Below, piece after piece: positions 17,379 to 25,590 of a DNA stretch of 47,372 nt. The position numbers and the translations under genes are program-made. Position 1 is the stretch's first letter; every line of letters begins with the position of its first letter. Source of the DNA: Anaerolineales bacterium (GTDB taxonomy: Bacteria; Chloroflexota; Anaerolineae; Anaerolineales; Villigracilaceae); assembly GCA_016789025.1 (NCBI GenBank), contig JAEURC010000066.1:1-47372 (forward strand), read 5' to 3'. The notes beneath the pieces were generated by a model. The model searched no databases, had not been told where the DNA came from, and saw only the letters and a list, made by a program, of their open reading frames with translations.

Positions 17379-19124
17379 ATGAACCTCTCCTTCTCCGCCT
17401 ACTACCACCTCCTCGCCTCCCACATCCGCCCACAACGCGGACGGTTCTTCCTGCTCGCCGCGTTGCTCTTCGGCAGTATCGGCTTGCGGATTTTCGCGCC
17501 GCAGATCATGCGCCAATTCATAGACTCTGCCCTCGCGGGCGCAGCGCTTCAAACCCTCACGTGGACCGCGCTCGCTTTCATCGGTATCGCGTTGACTCAA
17601 CAAGTCGTCGCCATCGGAGTCACGTGGCTCGGCGAAAACGTCGCATGGACAGCCACCAACGCGCTCCGCGCCGAACTCGCCGAACATGCTTTGCATCTCG
17701 ACATGAAATTTCACAACGACCACACGCCTGGCGAACTCATCGAACGGATTGACGGCGATGTGACCGAACTGGCGACGTTCTTTTCGCAATTCGCGTTAAA
17801 TCTCATCGCCAACGGTTTTCTCCTCGTCGGCATTCTCATCGCGCTGTTCATCGAAGATTGGCGCGCGGGCTTGGCGTTCACGGTGTATTCGTTCCTCACC
17901 ATCTTCATCCTCGGCAAAATGAAAGACATCGCCGTGCCGCATCAAAAAGCGCGGCGCGAAGCCGAAGCACAATATTATGGCTTCATCGAGGAACAACTCT
18001 CAGGCACCGAAGATATTCGCTCCAGCGGCGCGGTCGGATTTTCCATCCGCGAATTGTTTCGCCATCAAGGCGAGATCCTCAAGCACAACCGCAAGTCGCA
18101 TTTCAAACGCTGGATCATCGAAAACGCAATGGGACTCGCGCTTACGCTCGGCACACTGCTCTCCATCGTCAACGGTTATTGGCTGTTCACCACGGGCGTC
18201 ATCACCATCGGCACGGTTTATCTTTTCGTGCATTACATCAACCTGCTCGAAGAACCATTCTGGGCGATGACTCACGAGATCGAAAGTTTTCAAACCATCG
18301 GCGCGTGCGTCGAACGATTGACCGAGTTCAAGGCGTTCAAGCGCGAAGTAAGGAATGAAGCAGGCTTGGATGTGGAGTCGCATCCGATTCAATTGACATT
18401 CAGCGACGTGACGTTTTCCTATAATGGTGACGACGCTGTCCTCACCCGCCTCTCTTTTGACCTTCAATCTGGTTCCGTTCTCGGACTCCTTGGTCGTACG
18501 GGCAGCGGAAAAACCACCATCGGACGATTGATCTTCCGTTTGTATGACGTGAACGACGGACAGATAAAAATGAACGGCACACACATCAACAACCTACACC
18601 TTGACTCGCTTCGCCGCAACGTTGCCATCGTCACTCAGGATGTGCAACTGTTCAAAGCGTCCATCCGCGAAAACCTGACGTTCTTCGACCGAACGATCTC
18701 CGATGAAAAAATCATCAGCACACTCGAAGAACTCGAACTCGGCGACTGGTACGCGAGTCTGCCTCAAGGGTTGGACTCCGTTCTCGAAACGGGATCAAGG
18801 TCACTGTCCGCGGGCGAAGCGCAATTGCTCGCCTTCACGCGCGTCTTCCTCAAGAATCCAGGCTTGGTGATCCTCGACGAAGCCTCGTCAAGACTCGATC
18901 CTGCCACCGAAGTCAAACTCGAACGCGCGATTGACAAACTGCTGAAAAATAGGACCGCCATCATCATCGCGCACAAACTCGACACCATCCAACGCGCCGA
19001 TGACATCTTGATCTTAGAACGCGGCAACGTCCTCGAATACGGCAATCGCAAACAATTGGCATCTGATTCAACATCACGGTTCCATCAACTCCTGCAAACA
19101 GGCATGGAAGAAGTATTGGCATAA
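17379..19124 (+). CDS. ABC exporter half-transporter, subunit with active Walker B
   Basis: A 581-residue type IV ABC exporter: membrane domain to about residue 310, nucleotide-binding domain after. Walker A GRTGSGKTT near 371, Q-loop VTQDVQLF, signature LSAGE near 476 (not LSGGQ), Walker B LVILDEASS near 495 with the catalytic Glu, and H-loop IIAHKLDTI. The altered signature with an intact Glu is what one expects of the subunit of a heterodimer that supplies the active Walker motifs but a degenerate signature. The partner is the next ABC gene. Such heterodimers (BmrCD, LmrCD, TM287/288) export drugs or lipids. Substrate unknown. Confidence 0.9.
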   Translation: MNLSFSAYYHLLASHIRPQRGRFFLLAALLFGSIGLRIFAPQIMRQFIDSALAGAALQTLTWTALAFIGIALTQQVVAIGVTWLGENVAWTATNALRAELAEHALHLDMKFHNDHTPGELIERIDGDVTELATFFSQFALNLIANGFLLVGILIALFIEDWRAGLAFTVYSFLTIFILGKMKDIAVPHQKARREAEAQYYGFIEEQLSGTEDIRSSGAVGFSIRELFRHQGEILKHNRKSHFKRWIIENAMGLALTLGTLLSIVNGYWLFTTGVITIGTVYLFVHYINLLEEPFWAMTHEIESFQTIGACVERLTEFKAFKREVRNEAGLDVESHPIQLTFSDVTFSYNGDDAVLTRLSFDLQSGSVLGLLGRTGSGKTTIGRLIFRLYDVNDGQIKMNGTHINNLHLDSLRRNVAIVTQDVQLFKASIRENLTFFDRTISDEKIISTLEELELGDWYASLPQGLDSVLETGSRSLSAGEAQLLAFTRVFLKNPGLVILDEASSRLDPATEVKLERAIDKLLKNRTAIIIAHKLDTIQRADDILILERGNVLEYGNRKQLASDSTSRFHQLLQTGMEEVLA

Positions 19125-19515
19125 TTGTTACCTCGGTGGTCGAGTAGTCCTGAGCGAAGCGTAGCGAAGTCGAAGGACGTATCGAGACCACCACGCCGTA
19201 AAGAAATTTTGTTACAAGAGTTTGTATGCGTACCTGTGGTTTCGATACGCCCTTCGCTATCGCTCAGGGCTACTCAACCACCAATTTAGAATGAAACAGG
19301 AAATTATTATGACAGCATCAACATTCCACAACAAGCGCGTTTTCCAGTCCGCTTTAGCGGGCTTCGTACGAATAGCACGGACGTTCACGTCCGTGCGGGC
19401 AGAATCATCGCGCAACAAACTCCACAAACCATAACCAAAATCTATCCCCCCTTAGTGACCTTCGTGTCACCTGCCCCCATGCTCTTGCGGGGTTCGTGGT
19501 AAAAGGATTTACAAA
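19125..19515. repeat. Repeat-filled gap between the two ABC genes
   Basis: Arms at 19135-19194 (GGTGGTCGAGTAGTCCTGAG onward) and 19236-19283 (inverse, ending GGCTACTCAACCACC) form a large inverted repeat around about 40 bases. A second hairpin, GCACGGACGT with ACGTCCGTGC at 19375-19396, follows. A 41-codon reading frame (19309-19434, MTASTFHNKRVFQ...) has a weak AGGAAA upstream but runs through the hairpin; I regard it as doubtful. The region looks like inserted small elements that split the exporter pair. Confidence 0.6.
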
Positions 19516-21321
19516 ATGACCGAATCAACCCTCACACAACAAGAACTCAACACACCATCACTCCCCGCATGGAAAGTCATCTGGGAGATGATCCGATTCC
19601 GCCCGTGGCTCGACGTGATTGATTTTTTCAGCGTCGCGCTCAACCGCTTCAGTATGCAAGTCGCGCCCGCGCTGATCATCAAAGTGTTCTTCGACATGCT
19701 CACAGGCGACGCGCAACTCACGTTTGGCATTTGGGCAGTCGTCGCGTTCTTCATCGCCACATGGCTCGGACGACTCCTCTCAACCTTCGGCTTCTACTAC
19801 GCCGATGTTCCTATCTTTTCAGATATGGACACGCTGATCCGAAAAAATTTGCTCACGCACATCCTCAAACGACCAGGCGCGTCGCAACTCCCTGATTCCC
19901 CTGGCGAAGCAGTGAGCCGCTTCAAAACAGACGTGGATCAAATTCCGCTCTTCGTGATCCTCGTCAACGACATCCTCGTCGGCGTGGGTATCATCGCCTT
20001 TTCAATTTATCTGATGATGCAAATCAGCGTGTCCATCACGATCATGGCGTTAATTCCGCTCATTATCGTCGGCATCGTCGCAAACATCGCCACAAAACGG
20101 ATCGAACATTATCGCGCCGCGTCGCGTCAAGCCGCGGGCAACGTCGCAGGATTCATCGGAGAATTTTTTGGAGCCGTCCAAGCCATCAAAGTGGCAACTG
20201 CTGAAAAAAATATCATCCATCATTTTCATAAAATCAATGATGAGCGTCGTGTATTAACCGTGCGTGAAAAATTATTTGATGATGTACTCGGTTCCATTTA
20301 TCGCAACACTTCCACGCTTGGCACAGGCGTTATTTTAATTCTCGTTGGTCAATCTATGCGCACGGGCAATTTCACACTCGGTGATTTTTCGCTCTTCGTG
20401 TATCTGCTCAACAGCATGGGCGATCTCACCACGTTTGCTGGCATGTTGTGGGCACGTTACAAACAACTTGAAGTTTCCGTCAAACGCATGTATCGTCTCA
20501 TGGAAAATGCGCCATTGAATGCGCTCGTTCAACATAGCAAAGTGGATTTTTCCGCGCCGTTGCCAGATGTGACCTACGCGACAAAAACCGCCTCAGACCG
20601 ACTGGGCGAGCTGGTCGCAAGCCATTTGACCTTTCACTACCCTGCTTCGACGAACGGCATCGAGGATATTTCCCTGAAAATAAAACGCGGCTCGTTGACG
20701 GTGATCACAGGTCGTATCGGTTCTGGCAAGACAACGTTGTTGCGCACATTGCTGGGTTTATTGCCCGCCGATTCTGGCGAAGTCAAGTGGAATGGCAATG
20801 TCATTCAAGATGCGAGCAATTTCTTCATCCCGCCGCGTTGCTCGTACACGGCGCAAGTCCCTCGTTTGTTCAGCAACACGCTACGAAATAATATTTTGCT
20901 CGGCATGAACAAAAGCGACGATGAAATTTACGAAGCCGCCAAACTCGCCGTCATGGACCGTGACCTCGAACAGCTCGACGACAATCTTGAAACGATGGTC
21001 GGTGCGCGCGGCGTCAAACTCTCTGGCGGACAAATGCAGCGCACCGCCGCCGCACGCATGTTCATCCGCGAACCCGAACTCGTCGTCTTCGACGACCTCT
21101 CCAGCGCGTTAGACGTTGAAACCGAGCGTCAACTATGGGAGCGGATATTCGGATCAGGCAAAGAAATGACCTGTCTGGTCGTATCCCATCGCCGTCCGCT
21201 CCTACGCCGCGCCGATCACATCATCGTGCTGAAAGATGGCAGAGTAGAATCCGAAGGCACGTTGGACGAATTGCTCACCACCAGCCAAGAAATGCGCGAG
21301 TTGTGGAAGATGGAAGAATAA
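19516..21321 (+). CDS. ABC exporter half-transporter, subunit with degenerate Walker B
   Basis: A 601-residue membrane-NBD fusion. Walker [10 protein letters not shown] near residue 398, Q-loop TAQVPRLF, canonical signature LSGGQMQRT near 501, Walker [12 protein letters not shown] near 522 with Asp in place of the catalytic Glu, H-loop VVSHRRPLL. Together with the upstream subunit this gives one consensus ATP site (Glu of subunit 1, LSGGQ of subunit 2) and one degenerate site, the classical arrangement of heterodimeric exporters. ATG at 19516 has AAAGGA about nine bases upstream. A palindromic repeat follows directly. Confidence 0.9.
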   Translation: MTESTLTQQELNTPSLPAWKVIWEMIRFRPWLDVIDFFSVALNRFSMQVAPALIIKVFFDMLTGDAQLTFGIWAVVAFFIATWLGRLLSTFGFYYADVPIFSDMDTLIRKNLLTHILKRPGASQLPDSPGEAVSRFKTDVDQIPLFVILVNDILVGVGIIAFSIYLMMQISVSITIMALIPLIIVGIVANIATKRIEHYRAASRQAAGNVAGFIGEFFGAVQAIKVATAEKNIIHHFHKINDERRVLTVREKLFDDVLGSIYRNTSTLGTGVILILVGQSMRTGNFTLGDFSLFVYLLNSMGDLTTFAGMLWARYKQLEVSVKRMYRLMENAPLNALVQHSKVDFSAPLPDVTYATKTASDRLGELVASHLTFHYPASTNGIEDISLKIKRGSLTVITGRIGSGKTTLLRTLLGLLPADSGEVKWNGNVIQDASNFFIPPRCSYTAQVPRLFSNTLRNNILLGMNKSDDEIYEAAKLAVMDRDLEQLDDNLETMVGARGVKLSGGQMQRTAAARMFIREPELVVFDDLSSALDVETERQLWERIFGSGKEMTCLVVSHRRPLLRRADHIIVLKDGRVESEGTLDELLTTSQEMRELWKMEE

Positions 21322-21322
21322 T

Positions 21323-21415
21323 GTCATTGCGAGGGCGGTGTTCGTCCGCCCGAAGCAATCTCCTCGAATAGGAGATTGCTTCGCCACGAAGAACAAGAGC
21401 GTGGCTCGCAACGAC
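21323..21415. repeat. Palindromic intergenic repeat, family A (copy 2)
   Basis: Outer arms GTCATTGCGAG and CTCGCAACGAC, inner arms CGAAGCAATCTCC and GGAGATTGCTTCG. It starts two bases after the ABC stop codon and fills the gap before the next gene. Confidence 0.8.
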
Positions 21416-21436
21416 ATAACTACAAAGGAAAACATC

Positions 21437-21859
21437 ATGCCCACATCCGATGAAATGATTCGTGAAGCCCGCGAAAGATTCAACATCGCCATCGCAAACA
21501 AAGACGCGGCAGCGATTCGCACATTGCTCGCCCCGACATATCACATCGTCACAGGTCGCAGTGACCAATTTCACGGCGCGGACAAAGAGACGGCGCGTTG
21601 GGCGTCCGTGTTCCAATCCGATCCGACGGCGATCTACGTCCGTACGACACGTGAGATCACGGTCAACGAATCGTGGGGCTTGGCGGAAGAGCTTGGCAAT
21701 TGGAAAGGCAGTTACACCCTCAATGGGAAATTGCTGAATGCCTCAGGCGTGTACTCCGCCAAATGGCAGCGAAAACAAAATGGAGATTGGGTCTTGCAAG
21801 CGGAAGTGTTCACAACCATCGAGTTCGATGAGGGTTGTGTGCCGCCTGACGAAATTTAG
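21437..21859 (+). CDS. NTF2-like/SnoaL-like protein (DUF4440 type)
   Basis: A 140-residue protein with the cone-shaped NTF2-like fold pattern: a first helix EARERFNIAIANKDAAAIRTLL, then APTYHIVTGRSDQF, an ITVNESWGLAEELGNWKGSY strand pair and YSAKWQRKQNGDWVLQAEVF at the end. Members are small-molecule binding proteins, isomerases or stress-related proteins; no catalytic residues can be named safely. AAAGGAAA precedes the ATG. It lies just after the ABC exporter genes, separated by a repeat, and may be in the same transcript. Confidence 0.8.
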   Translation: MPTSDEMIREARERFNIAIANKDAAAIRTLLAPTYHIVTGRSDQFHGADKETARWASVFQSDPTAIYVRTTREITVNESWGLAEELGNWKGSYTLNGKLLNASGVYSAKWQRKQNGDWVLQAEVFTTIEFDEGCVPPDEI

Positions 21860-21909
21860 TACGGCAAGGTTCACCTTGCCATGCAAGCGCAAAGTGAACT
21901 TTGCGGTAC
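21859..21909. repeat. Palindromic mini-repeat between NTF2-like gene and rtcB
   Basis: Two hairpins, GGCAAGGT/ACCTTGCC and CGCAAAGT/ACTTTGCG, bounded by GTAC at both ends. The right half recurs inverted, base for base, at 37828-37849. Confidence 0.7.
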
Positions 21910-21926
21910 GAGCAAGGAGAAATATC

Positions 21927-23348
21927 ATGGACATCATCACAGGAAAGATCCTGAAATATCACAACTGGCAGGATGGAAAAATTATCGGGCTGGCGAAGGA
22001 TGCTGGCAACAAACTCATCGAGCAGGGCATGGATCGCGATGATGCTCTCGCTCAATTGGACGCGGTGCGAAATAACCCCGGCGAATTCTTAGCCAATGCT
22101 ACCTTTGCCGATCTCGCGCGCGAGTGCATCCGCTTGAATCAAAAGGACGAACCACAGCCGCACGACTTGCGCGAGTCGCCGCTTCCGTTTCCCATTTGGG
22201 GACGCAACCAGATCGACGCCGAAGCCATCAAGCAGATGGAAAATTCGATGCGCCTGCCTGTCGCTGTTACTGGCGCGTTGATGCCCGACGCGCACGTCGG
22301 CTATGGGCTTCCTATCGGCGGCGTACTCGCCACAGACAACGTTGTCATCCCATACGCAGTCGGCGTGGACATCGCCTGCCGCATGAGACTTTCGATCTAC
22401 GAAGTCTCGCCAATCCTCATCGGACAGAAGAAAGGCATGTTCGAAGAGTCGCTGTGGAATGAAACCGCATTCGGCATGGGCGCAAAATGGACAGGCGCAA
22501 AGCGCGCGCAACACGCCGTATTGGAAGACGAGGCGTGGTATGCCACCGCGCAACTCAGAAAATTGAAAGACACCGCCATGAATCAACTCGGCACCAGCGG
22601 GACGGGAAATCATTTCGTCGAGTGGGGATCGTTTCGCTTGGATGAGGAAATGTTCGGGCTGAAGCCTGGCGAATATCTCGCGCTGCTCTCGCACAGCGGA
22701 TCACGCGGGGTCGGCGCGCGAATCGCTGACAGGTTCAGCAAACTCGCCATGGAGAAACAGCCGCACTTGGATAAGAGCGTCCGTCATCTCGCGTGGTTGT
22801 CTTTGGATTCGGCGGACGGGCTGGAATATTGGCTTTCGATGGAATTGGCTGGTAAGTTTGCTTCCGCGAATCATTACATCATCCACAAACGCGTCGCCGC
22901 TTCGGTGGGATTGAAAGAAGTTGCCGTTGTGGAAAATCATCACAACTTTGCGTGGAAAGAAAAACTCGCAGATGGTCGTGAAGTGATCGTCCATCGCAAA
23001 GGCGCGACACCCGCAGGCGCGGGAGTCTTGGGCGTGATCCCAGGCTCGATGGGCGACGCAGGCTTCGTTGTCCGAGGAAGAGGCGTGGCTGAGGCGTTGG
23101 AGTCCGCTTCCCACGGCGCGGGCAGGTTGATGAGTCGAAGAGCCGCGCTGAATTCCATCAGCAAGCGCGAACGGGACGATTATCTCAAAGAGCGAGGCGT
23201 CACATTGCTCGGCGGCGGACTCGATGAATCACCGCAGGCGTATAAGCCCGTTGACAAAGTGCTCGCCGCGCAAAGCGACCTGGTGGATGTGGTCGGGAAG
23301 TTTACGCCAAAAGTTGTAAGGATGGCGGACGAGGCGGGTGATATATAA
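21927..23348 (+). CDS. rtcB: RNA-splicing ligase RtcB family
   Basis: A 473-residue protein. RtcB joins RNA 2',3'-cyclic phosphate or 3'-phosphate ends to 5'-OH ends using GTP and Mn2+. Motifs in order: PDAHVGYGLPIGG near residue 120, GVDIACRM (Mn-binding Cys) near 150, GTSGTGNHFVEWG near 228, HSGSRGVG, ENHHNF near 336, VHRKGATPA, and SHGAGRLMSR near 395 with the His that is guanylylated. The set is complete, so activity is expected. The HRKGA region is short, like E. coli RtcB. I start at the ATG with AAGGAGA upstream; the frame is open further 5' but crosses the NTF2-like gene. No rtcA or archease gene is nearby. Confidence 0.92.
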   Translation: MDIITGKILKYHNWQDGKIIGLAKDAGNKLIEQGMDRDDALAQLDAVRNNPGEFLANATFADLARECIRLNQKDEPQPHDLRESPLPFPIWGRNQIDAEAIKQMENSMRLPVAVTGALMPDAHVGYGLPIGGVLATDNVVIPYAVGVDIACRMRLSIYEVSPILIGQKKGMFEESLWNETAFGMGAKWTGAKRAQHAVLEDEAWYATAQLRKLKDTAMNQLGTSGTGNHFVEWGSFRLDEEMFGLKPGEYLALLSHSGSRGVGARIADRFSKLAMEKQPHLDKSVRHLAWLSLDSADGLEYWLSMELAGKFASANHYIIHKRVAASVGLKEVAVVENHHNFAWKEKLADGREVIVHRKGATPAGAGVLGVIPGSMGDAGFVVRGRGVAEALESASHGAGRLMSRRAALNSISKRERDDYLKERGVTLLGGGLDESPQAYKPVDKVLAAQSDLVDVVGKFTPKVVRMADEAGDI

Positions 23349-23359
23349 TTGAGAGACAT

Positions 23360-23440
23360 GTCATTGCGAGGAGCGCTCTTGCCCTTTGCGACGAAGCAAT
23401 CTCCAGTGCGAGGAGATTGCTTCGCTTCGCTCGCAACGAC
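23360..23440. repeat. Palindromic intergenic repeat, family A (copy 3)
   Basis: Outer arms GTCATTGCGAG and CTCGCAACGAC, inner arms CGAAGCAATCTCC and GGAGATTGCTTCG, filling the gap between rtcB and the cyclase-like gene. Confidence 0.8.
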
Positions 23441-23460
23441 CTTTGAATACAGAGGTAACC

Positions 23461-24090
23461 ATGGCAACCAAACGCGCAAGCCCTGCAAAAAAATTACAAG
23501 ACCGGCTCCTCAAATTCTCGCAAGCCGATGAAATGAAACTCCGCAAGGCACTGGAGCAAAAACTGTGGGATGGCTACGGCGCGGAGTTCGCGGTGTTCGT
23601 GTTGGACATGTCGGGCTTTTCATTGCTCACGCGCAAATATGGGATCGTGCATTACCTTTCGATGGTGCGGCGGATGCAATTGACCACGCGCCCCATCGTC
23701 GAGTCGTTTGGCGGGACGATGATCAAATACGAAGCGGATAACTGCTTCGCGGTCTTTCCGAATCCACTCGCGGCGGTCAACGCGGCGGTGGCGATGCAAC
23801 ACGCGTTCACCGCGTCGAACCTGCTCACGACTGACGATCTCGACATCCACATCGCTTGCGGGATTGACTACGGACGCATCCTCGTCGTCGGACATGAAGA
23901 CTGCTTCGGCGACCCTGTCAACCGCGCCTCCAAAATGGGAGAGGACATCGCCGCCTCAGGTGAAGTGCTCGTCACGAAGGACGCGTTCGATATGATCCCC
24001 GCCGAAGCCAATATCAAGGCACGTGAGTTGAAGATCTCGATCTCGGGGATTGAAATCCCTGCGTTTGCGGTGGAGTATCGGAAAGAATAA
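23461..24090 (+). CDS. Class III adenylate/guanylate cyclase homologue
   Basis: A 209-residue cytoplasmic protein with one cyclase homology domain. First metal Asp is in FVLDMSGFS, the second in KYEADNCFAVF, where the purine-contacting Lys is also kept. The transition-state segment reads DPVNRASKMGE: the Asn is kept, but the usual Arg four residues later (VNxAxR) is Lys. Activity may be reduced or absent, or the protein may act as a nucleotide-binding regulator. No sensor domain is fused; the 40 N-terminal residues are basic and helical. AGAGGT precedes the ATG. A cNMP-binding phosphatase at 41.7 kb is a possible downstream target, which is only a guess. Confidence 0.82.
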   Translation: MATKRASPAKKLQDRLLKFSQADEMKLRKALEQKLWDGYGAEFAVFVLDMSGFSLLTRKYGIVHYLSMVRRMQLTTRPIVESFGGTMIKYEADNCFAVFPNPLAAVNAAVAMQHAFTASNLLTTDDLDIHIACGIDYGRILVVGHEDCFGDPVNRASKMGEDIAASGEVLVTKDAFDMIPAEANIKARELKISISGIEIPAFAVEYRKE

Positions 24091-24136
24091 CAGTGAGCAG
24101 GATAGAAACATTGTATAATCAAAATCGAGGTGAGCT

Positions 24137-24367
24137 ATGACTACCTTTGAAAAAACTCTTCTCCGCGAAATTTCTACCCTGCCCGAATCCCGTCAGGCGG
24201 ACGTGCTGGCATTCGTCCGTTTTTTGAAGATCAGCCTCAAAGACGATGATGAACTGGAACGCGAGTTCGATGAAGCTATCAAGGAGGCTCGCGCAACAGC
24301 ATTGAAATACAATATCACGGAGGAAGATATTAACGCAGAGATCCGCGCCGTACGGGATGGAAAATGA
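24137..24367 (+). CDS. Putative antitoxin (DUF2281/VapB-like)
   Basis: A 76-residue acidic, helical protein: MTTFEKTLLREISTLPES then RQADVLAFVRFLKISL, typical of DUF2281-like antitoxins, and a charged C-terminal helix (DINAEIRAVRDGK) that could fit the toxin. The stop overlaps the toxin start by four bases (ATGA, 24364-24367), so the pair is translationally coupled. TATAAT at 24114-24119 lies just upstream, suggesting its own promoter, and GAGGTGAG is the ribosome binding site. Confidence 0.78.
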   Translation: MTTFEKTLLREISTLPESRQADVLAFVRFLKISLKDDDELEREFDEAIKEARATALKYNITEEDINAEIRAVRDGK

Positions 24368-24774
24368 AGCGAGTGGTTCTGGACACCAATATCATGGTGT
24401 CTATGGCGTTGGGTGGAAAAGTCGGAAAAATCAACGATGCTTGGAGAGCGGGGAAGTTCTTACTGGTCGTCAGCGAGGAAATCGTATCTGAATATTTGGA
24501 AGTTCTCCAAAGGTCGAAATTTCATTTGAGGCCTCGAACTGTTGCGGTCATTATTGCCCGCGTGTATCGCAAGGCAGAGTTTGTTTTGCCTCAAGAACAG
24601 ATCGCCAACATTCAACCCGACCCAAAAGACGACCGATTCCTTGAAGCGGCTATCGCAGGAAACGCCGATTTCATTGTCAGCGGGGACAAGCATCTTCTTG
24701 ACCTCAAGGAATTTCGTTCAATTCAGATCATCACAGGGCGAGAATTTTTAGATTTGCTTGCGGAAACGGAATAA
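24364..24774 (+). CDS. PIN-domain toxin, putative endoribonuclease
   Basis: A 136-residue PIN-domain protein of the putative toxin-antitoxin toxin family. Acidic active-site residues are visible: Asp7 in VVLDTNIMVS, Glu in SEEIVSEYLEV, Asp in PDPKDDRFLEAAI and Asp in FIVSGDKHLL. PIN toxins cut RNA and are held inactive by the upstream antitoxin. Overlap of ATGA with the antitoxin stop confirms pairing. Target RNA cannot be told from sequence. It is the last gene of the plus-strand accessory block. Confidence 0.88.
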   Translation: MKRVVLDTNIMVSMALGGKVGKINDAWRAGKFLLVVSEEIVSEYLEVLQRSKFHLRPRTVAVIIARVYRKAEFVLPQEQIANIQPDPKDDRFLEAAIAGNADFIVSGDKHLLDLKEFRSIQIITGREFLDLLAETE

Positions 24775-24792
24775 TCGTAGAACCGTTTGCAC

Positions 24793-24905
24793 AAAGCAAA
24801 AACTTCGCGCCGATTTCCTCAGCGCGGAGTTTCACTTTCCACTTTCTACTTACCACCCATCTCCCCCACTTCTTCGCTATCGCAGAGATTGCTTGCAGAT
24901 TGTCC
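24793..24905. pseudogene. Duplicated 3' end and terminator of the Gln/Ala/Gly-rich gene
   Basis: This stretch repeats 25525-25640: the hairpin CGCGCCGATTTCCTCAGCGCG, TTTCACTTTCCACTT, and CTTCTTCGCTATCGCAGAGA, which on the minus strand still encodes LQAISAIAKK, almost the same as the C-terminus LQAISAMAKK of the intact gene. It is a fragment only; the rest of the gene is absent here, replaced by the YdeI-like gene tail. Confidence 0.65.
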
Positions 24906-24932
24906 AAAGAAAAGTGCTTTGATCAGTACACC

Positions 24933-25244
24933 CTATGTTGATCTTTTAGATCGTCTGGCAAGCACAGCTTGCACCGACGGGCTGACCGCCTTATCCTTGC
25001 GATGAATACAGCCCAACCAGCAACACGGACGGCGCATCCCTTCCTTGAGTTCGCTAACTGTCCTTTGAACATGCTCTTTTCTCGTCTCTTCTTTTTTGAC
25101 GAAGGTCACCCAGCAGATCCACTCGTTGCGCGCCAGTGGCGTAAGCCCTTCCCAAATAGCGAGCGCCGCATTATCGGCGGTGAGCGCTGTCCGTAAATCT
25201 GTGGGCATTTTATGTACGGTACCGTGTGAAATTGTTTTACTCAT
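24933..25244 (-). CDS. YdeI/OmpD-associated family protein
   Basis: A 103-residue protein. After PTDLRTALTADNAALAIWEG comes LARNEWICWVTFVKKEETRK, a helical stretch, then RPCCWLGCIHR near the end; this order is characteristic of short YdeI/OmdA-family proteins, whose biochemical role is unclear. Four cysteines close together (CC...C plus one earlier) are notable. The stop lies next to the duplicated fragment at 24793-24905, so the C-terminus may have been altered by that rearrangement. No strong Shine-Dalgarno before the ATG at 25244. Confidence 0.72.
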   Translation of the reverse strand: MSKTISHGTVHKMPTDLRTALTADNAALAIWEGLTPLARNEWICWVTFVKKEETRKEHVQRTVSELKEGMRRPCCWLGCIHRKDKAVSPSVQAVLARRSKRST

Positions 25245-25394
25245 AGGATGATTTTACCAACTCTTCACTTTTTGGGCGAAGAGTCGAAGAACGGAAATGG
25301 AACAATCAGGAGGAATCGAATATTCTAAAAAATCAGAGTAAAATGCCCGTTAGAGTTGAACACAGCCTCCCCACACATGAAAGGAGATGGTCAC

Positions 25395-25505
25395 ATGTCC
25401 AGCAAAAGCGGAAGCAAAGATAAAGGTAACAAGGAACAGAAAAAGAAAGCCAAGCACAGCCTGAAGGAGAAACGCAAGTTGAAACAGGAAAAGAAACAGA
25501 AGTGA
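25395..25505 (+). CDS. 36-residue lysine-rich microprotein
   Basis: ATG at 25395 with a near-perfect AAAGGAGATG seven to eight bases upstream. The peptide is MSSKSGSKDKGNKEQKKKAK followed by HSLKEKRKLKQEKKQK; about half of it is lysine, with Gln and Glu making up much of the rest, and no hydrophobic core. It should be a disordered or helical nucleic-acid or ribosome-associated peptide. An in-frame ATG at 25377 exists but the ribosome binding site lies after it. No family recognised. Very strong translation signals and codon-clean sequence argue that it is expressed. Confidence 0.68.
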   Translation: MSSKSGSKDKGNKEQKKKAKHSLKEKRKLKQEKKQK

Positions 25506-25523
25506 TTCTTCATGCTCGATAGG

Positions 25524-25565
25524 CAACAAAAAACTCCGCGCCGATTTCCTCAGCGCGGAGTTTCA
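25524..25565 (-). terminator. Terminator of the Gln/Ala/Gly-rich gene
   Basis: CTCCGCGC pairs with GCGCGGAG around a 12-base loop; on the minus strand the stem is followed by TTTTTTGTTG. It starts about 30 bases after the stop at 25591. A near copy lies at 24800-24830. Confidence 0.8.
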
Positions 25566-25590
25566 CTTTCCACTTACAACTCTATCTCCC

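Noticed and set aside
19309..19434. 41-codon frame between the two ABC genes as a second leader peptide
   Set aside because: It runs through a palindromic repeat, has only a weak ribosome binding site and is not followed by a terminator with T run.
21738..21926. N-terminal extension of rtcB
   Set aside because: It overlaps the NTF2-like gene in another frame and crosses a repeat; AAGGAGA serves the ATG at 21927.
24787..25005. Plus-strand frame with many Ser/Pro residues
   Set aside because: It is the reverse reading of the duplicated terminator and gene-end fragment; the same artefact occurs at 25512-25703.
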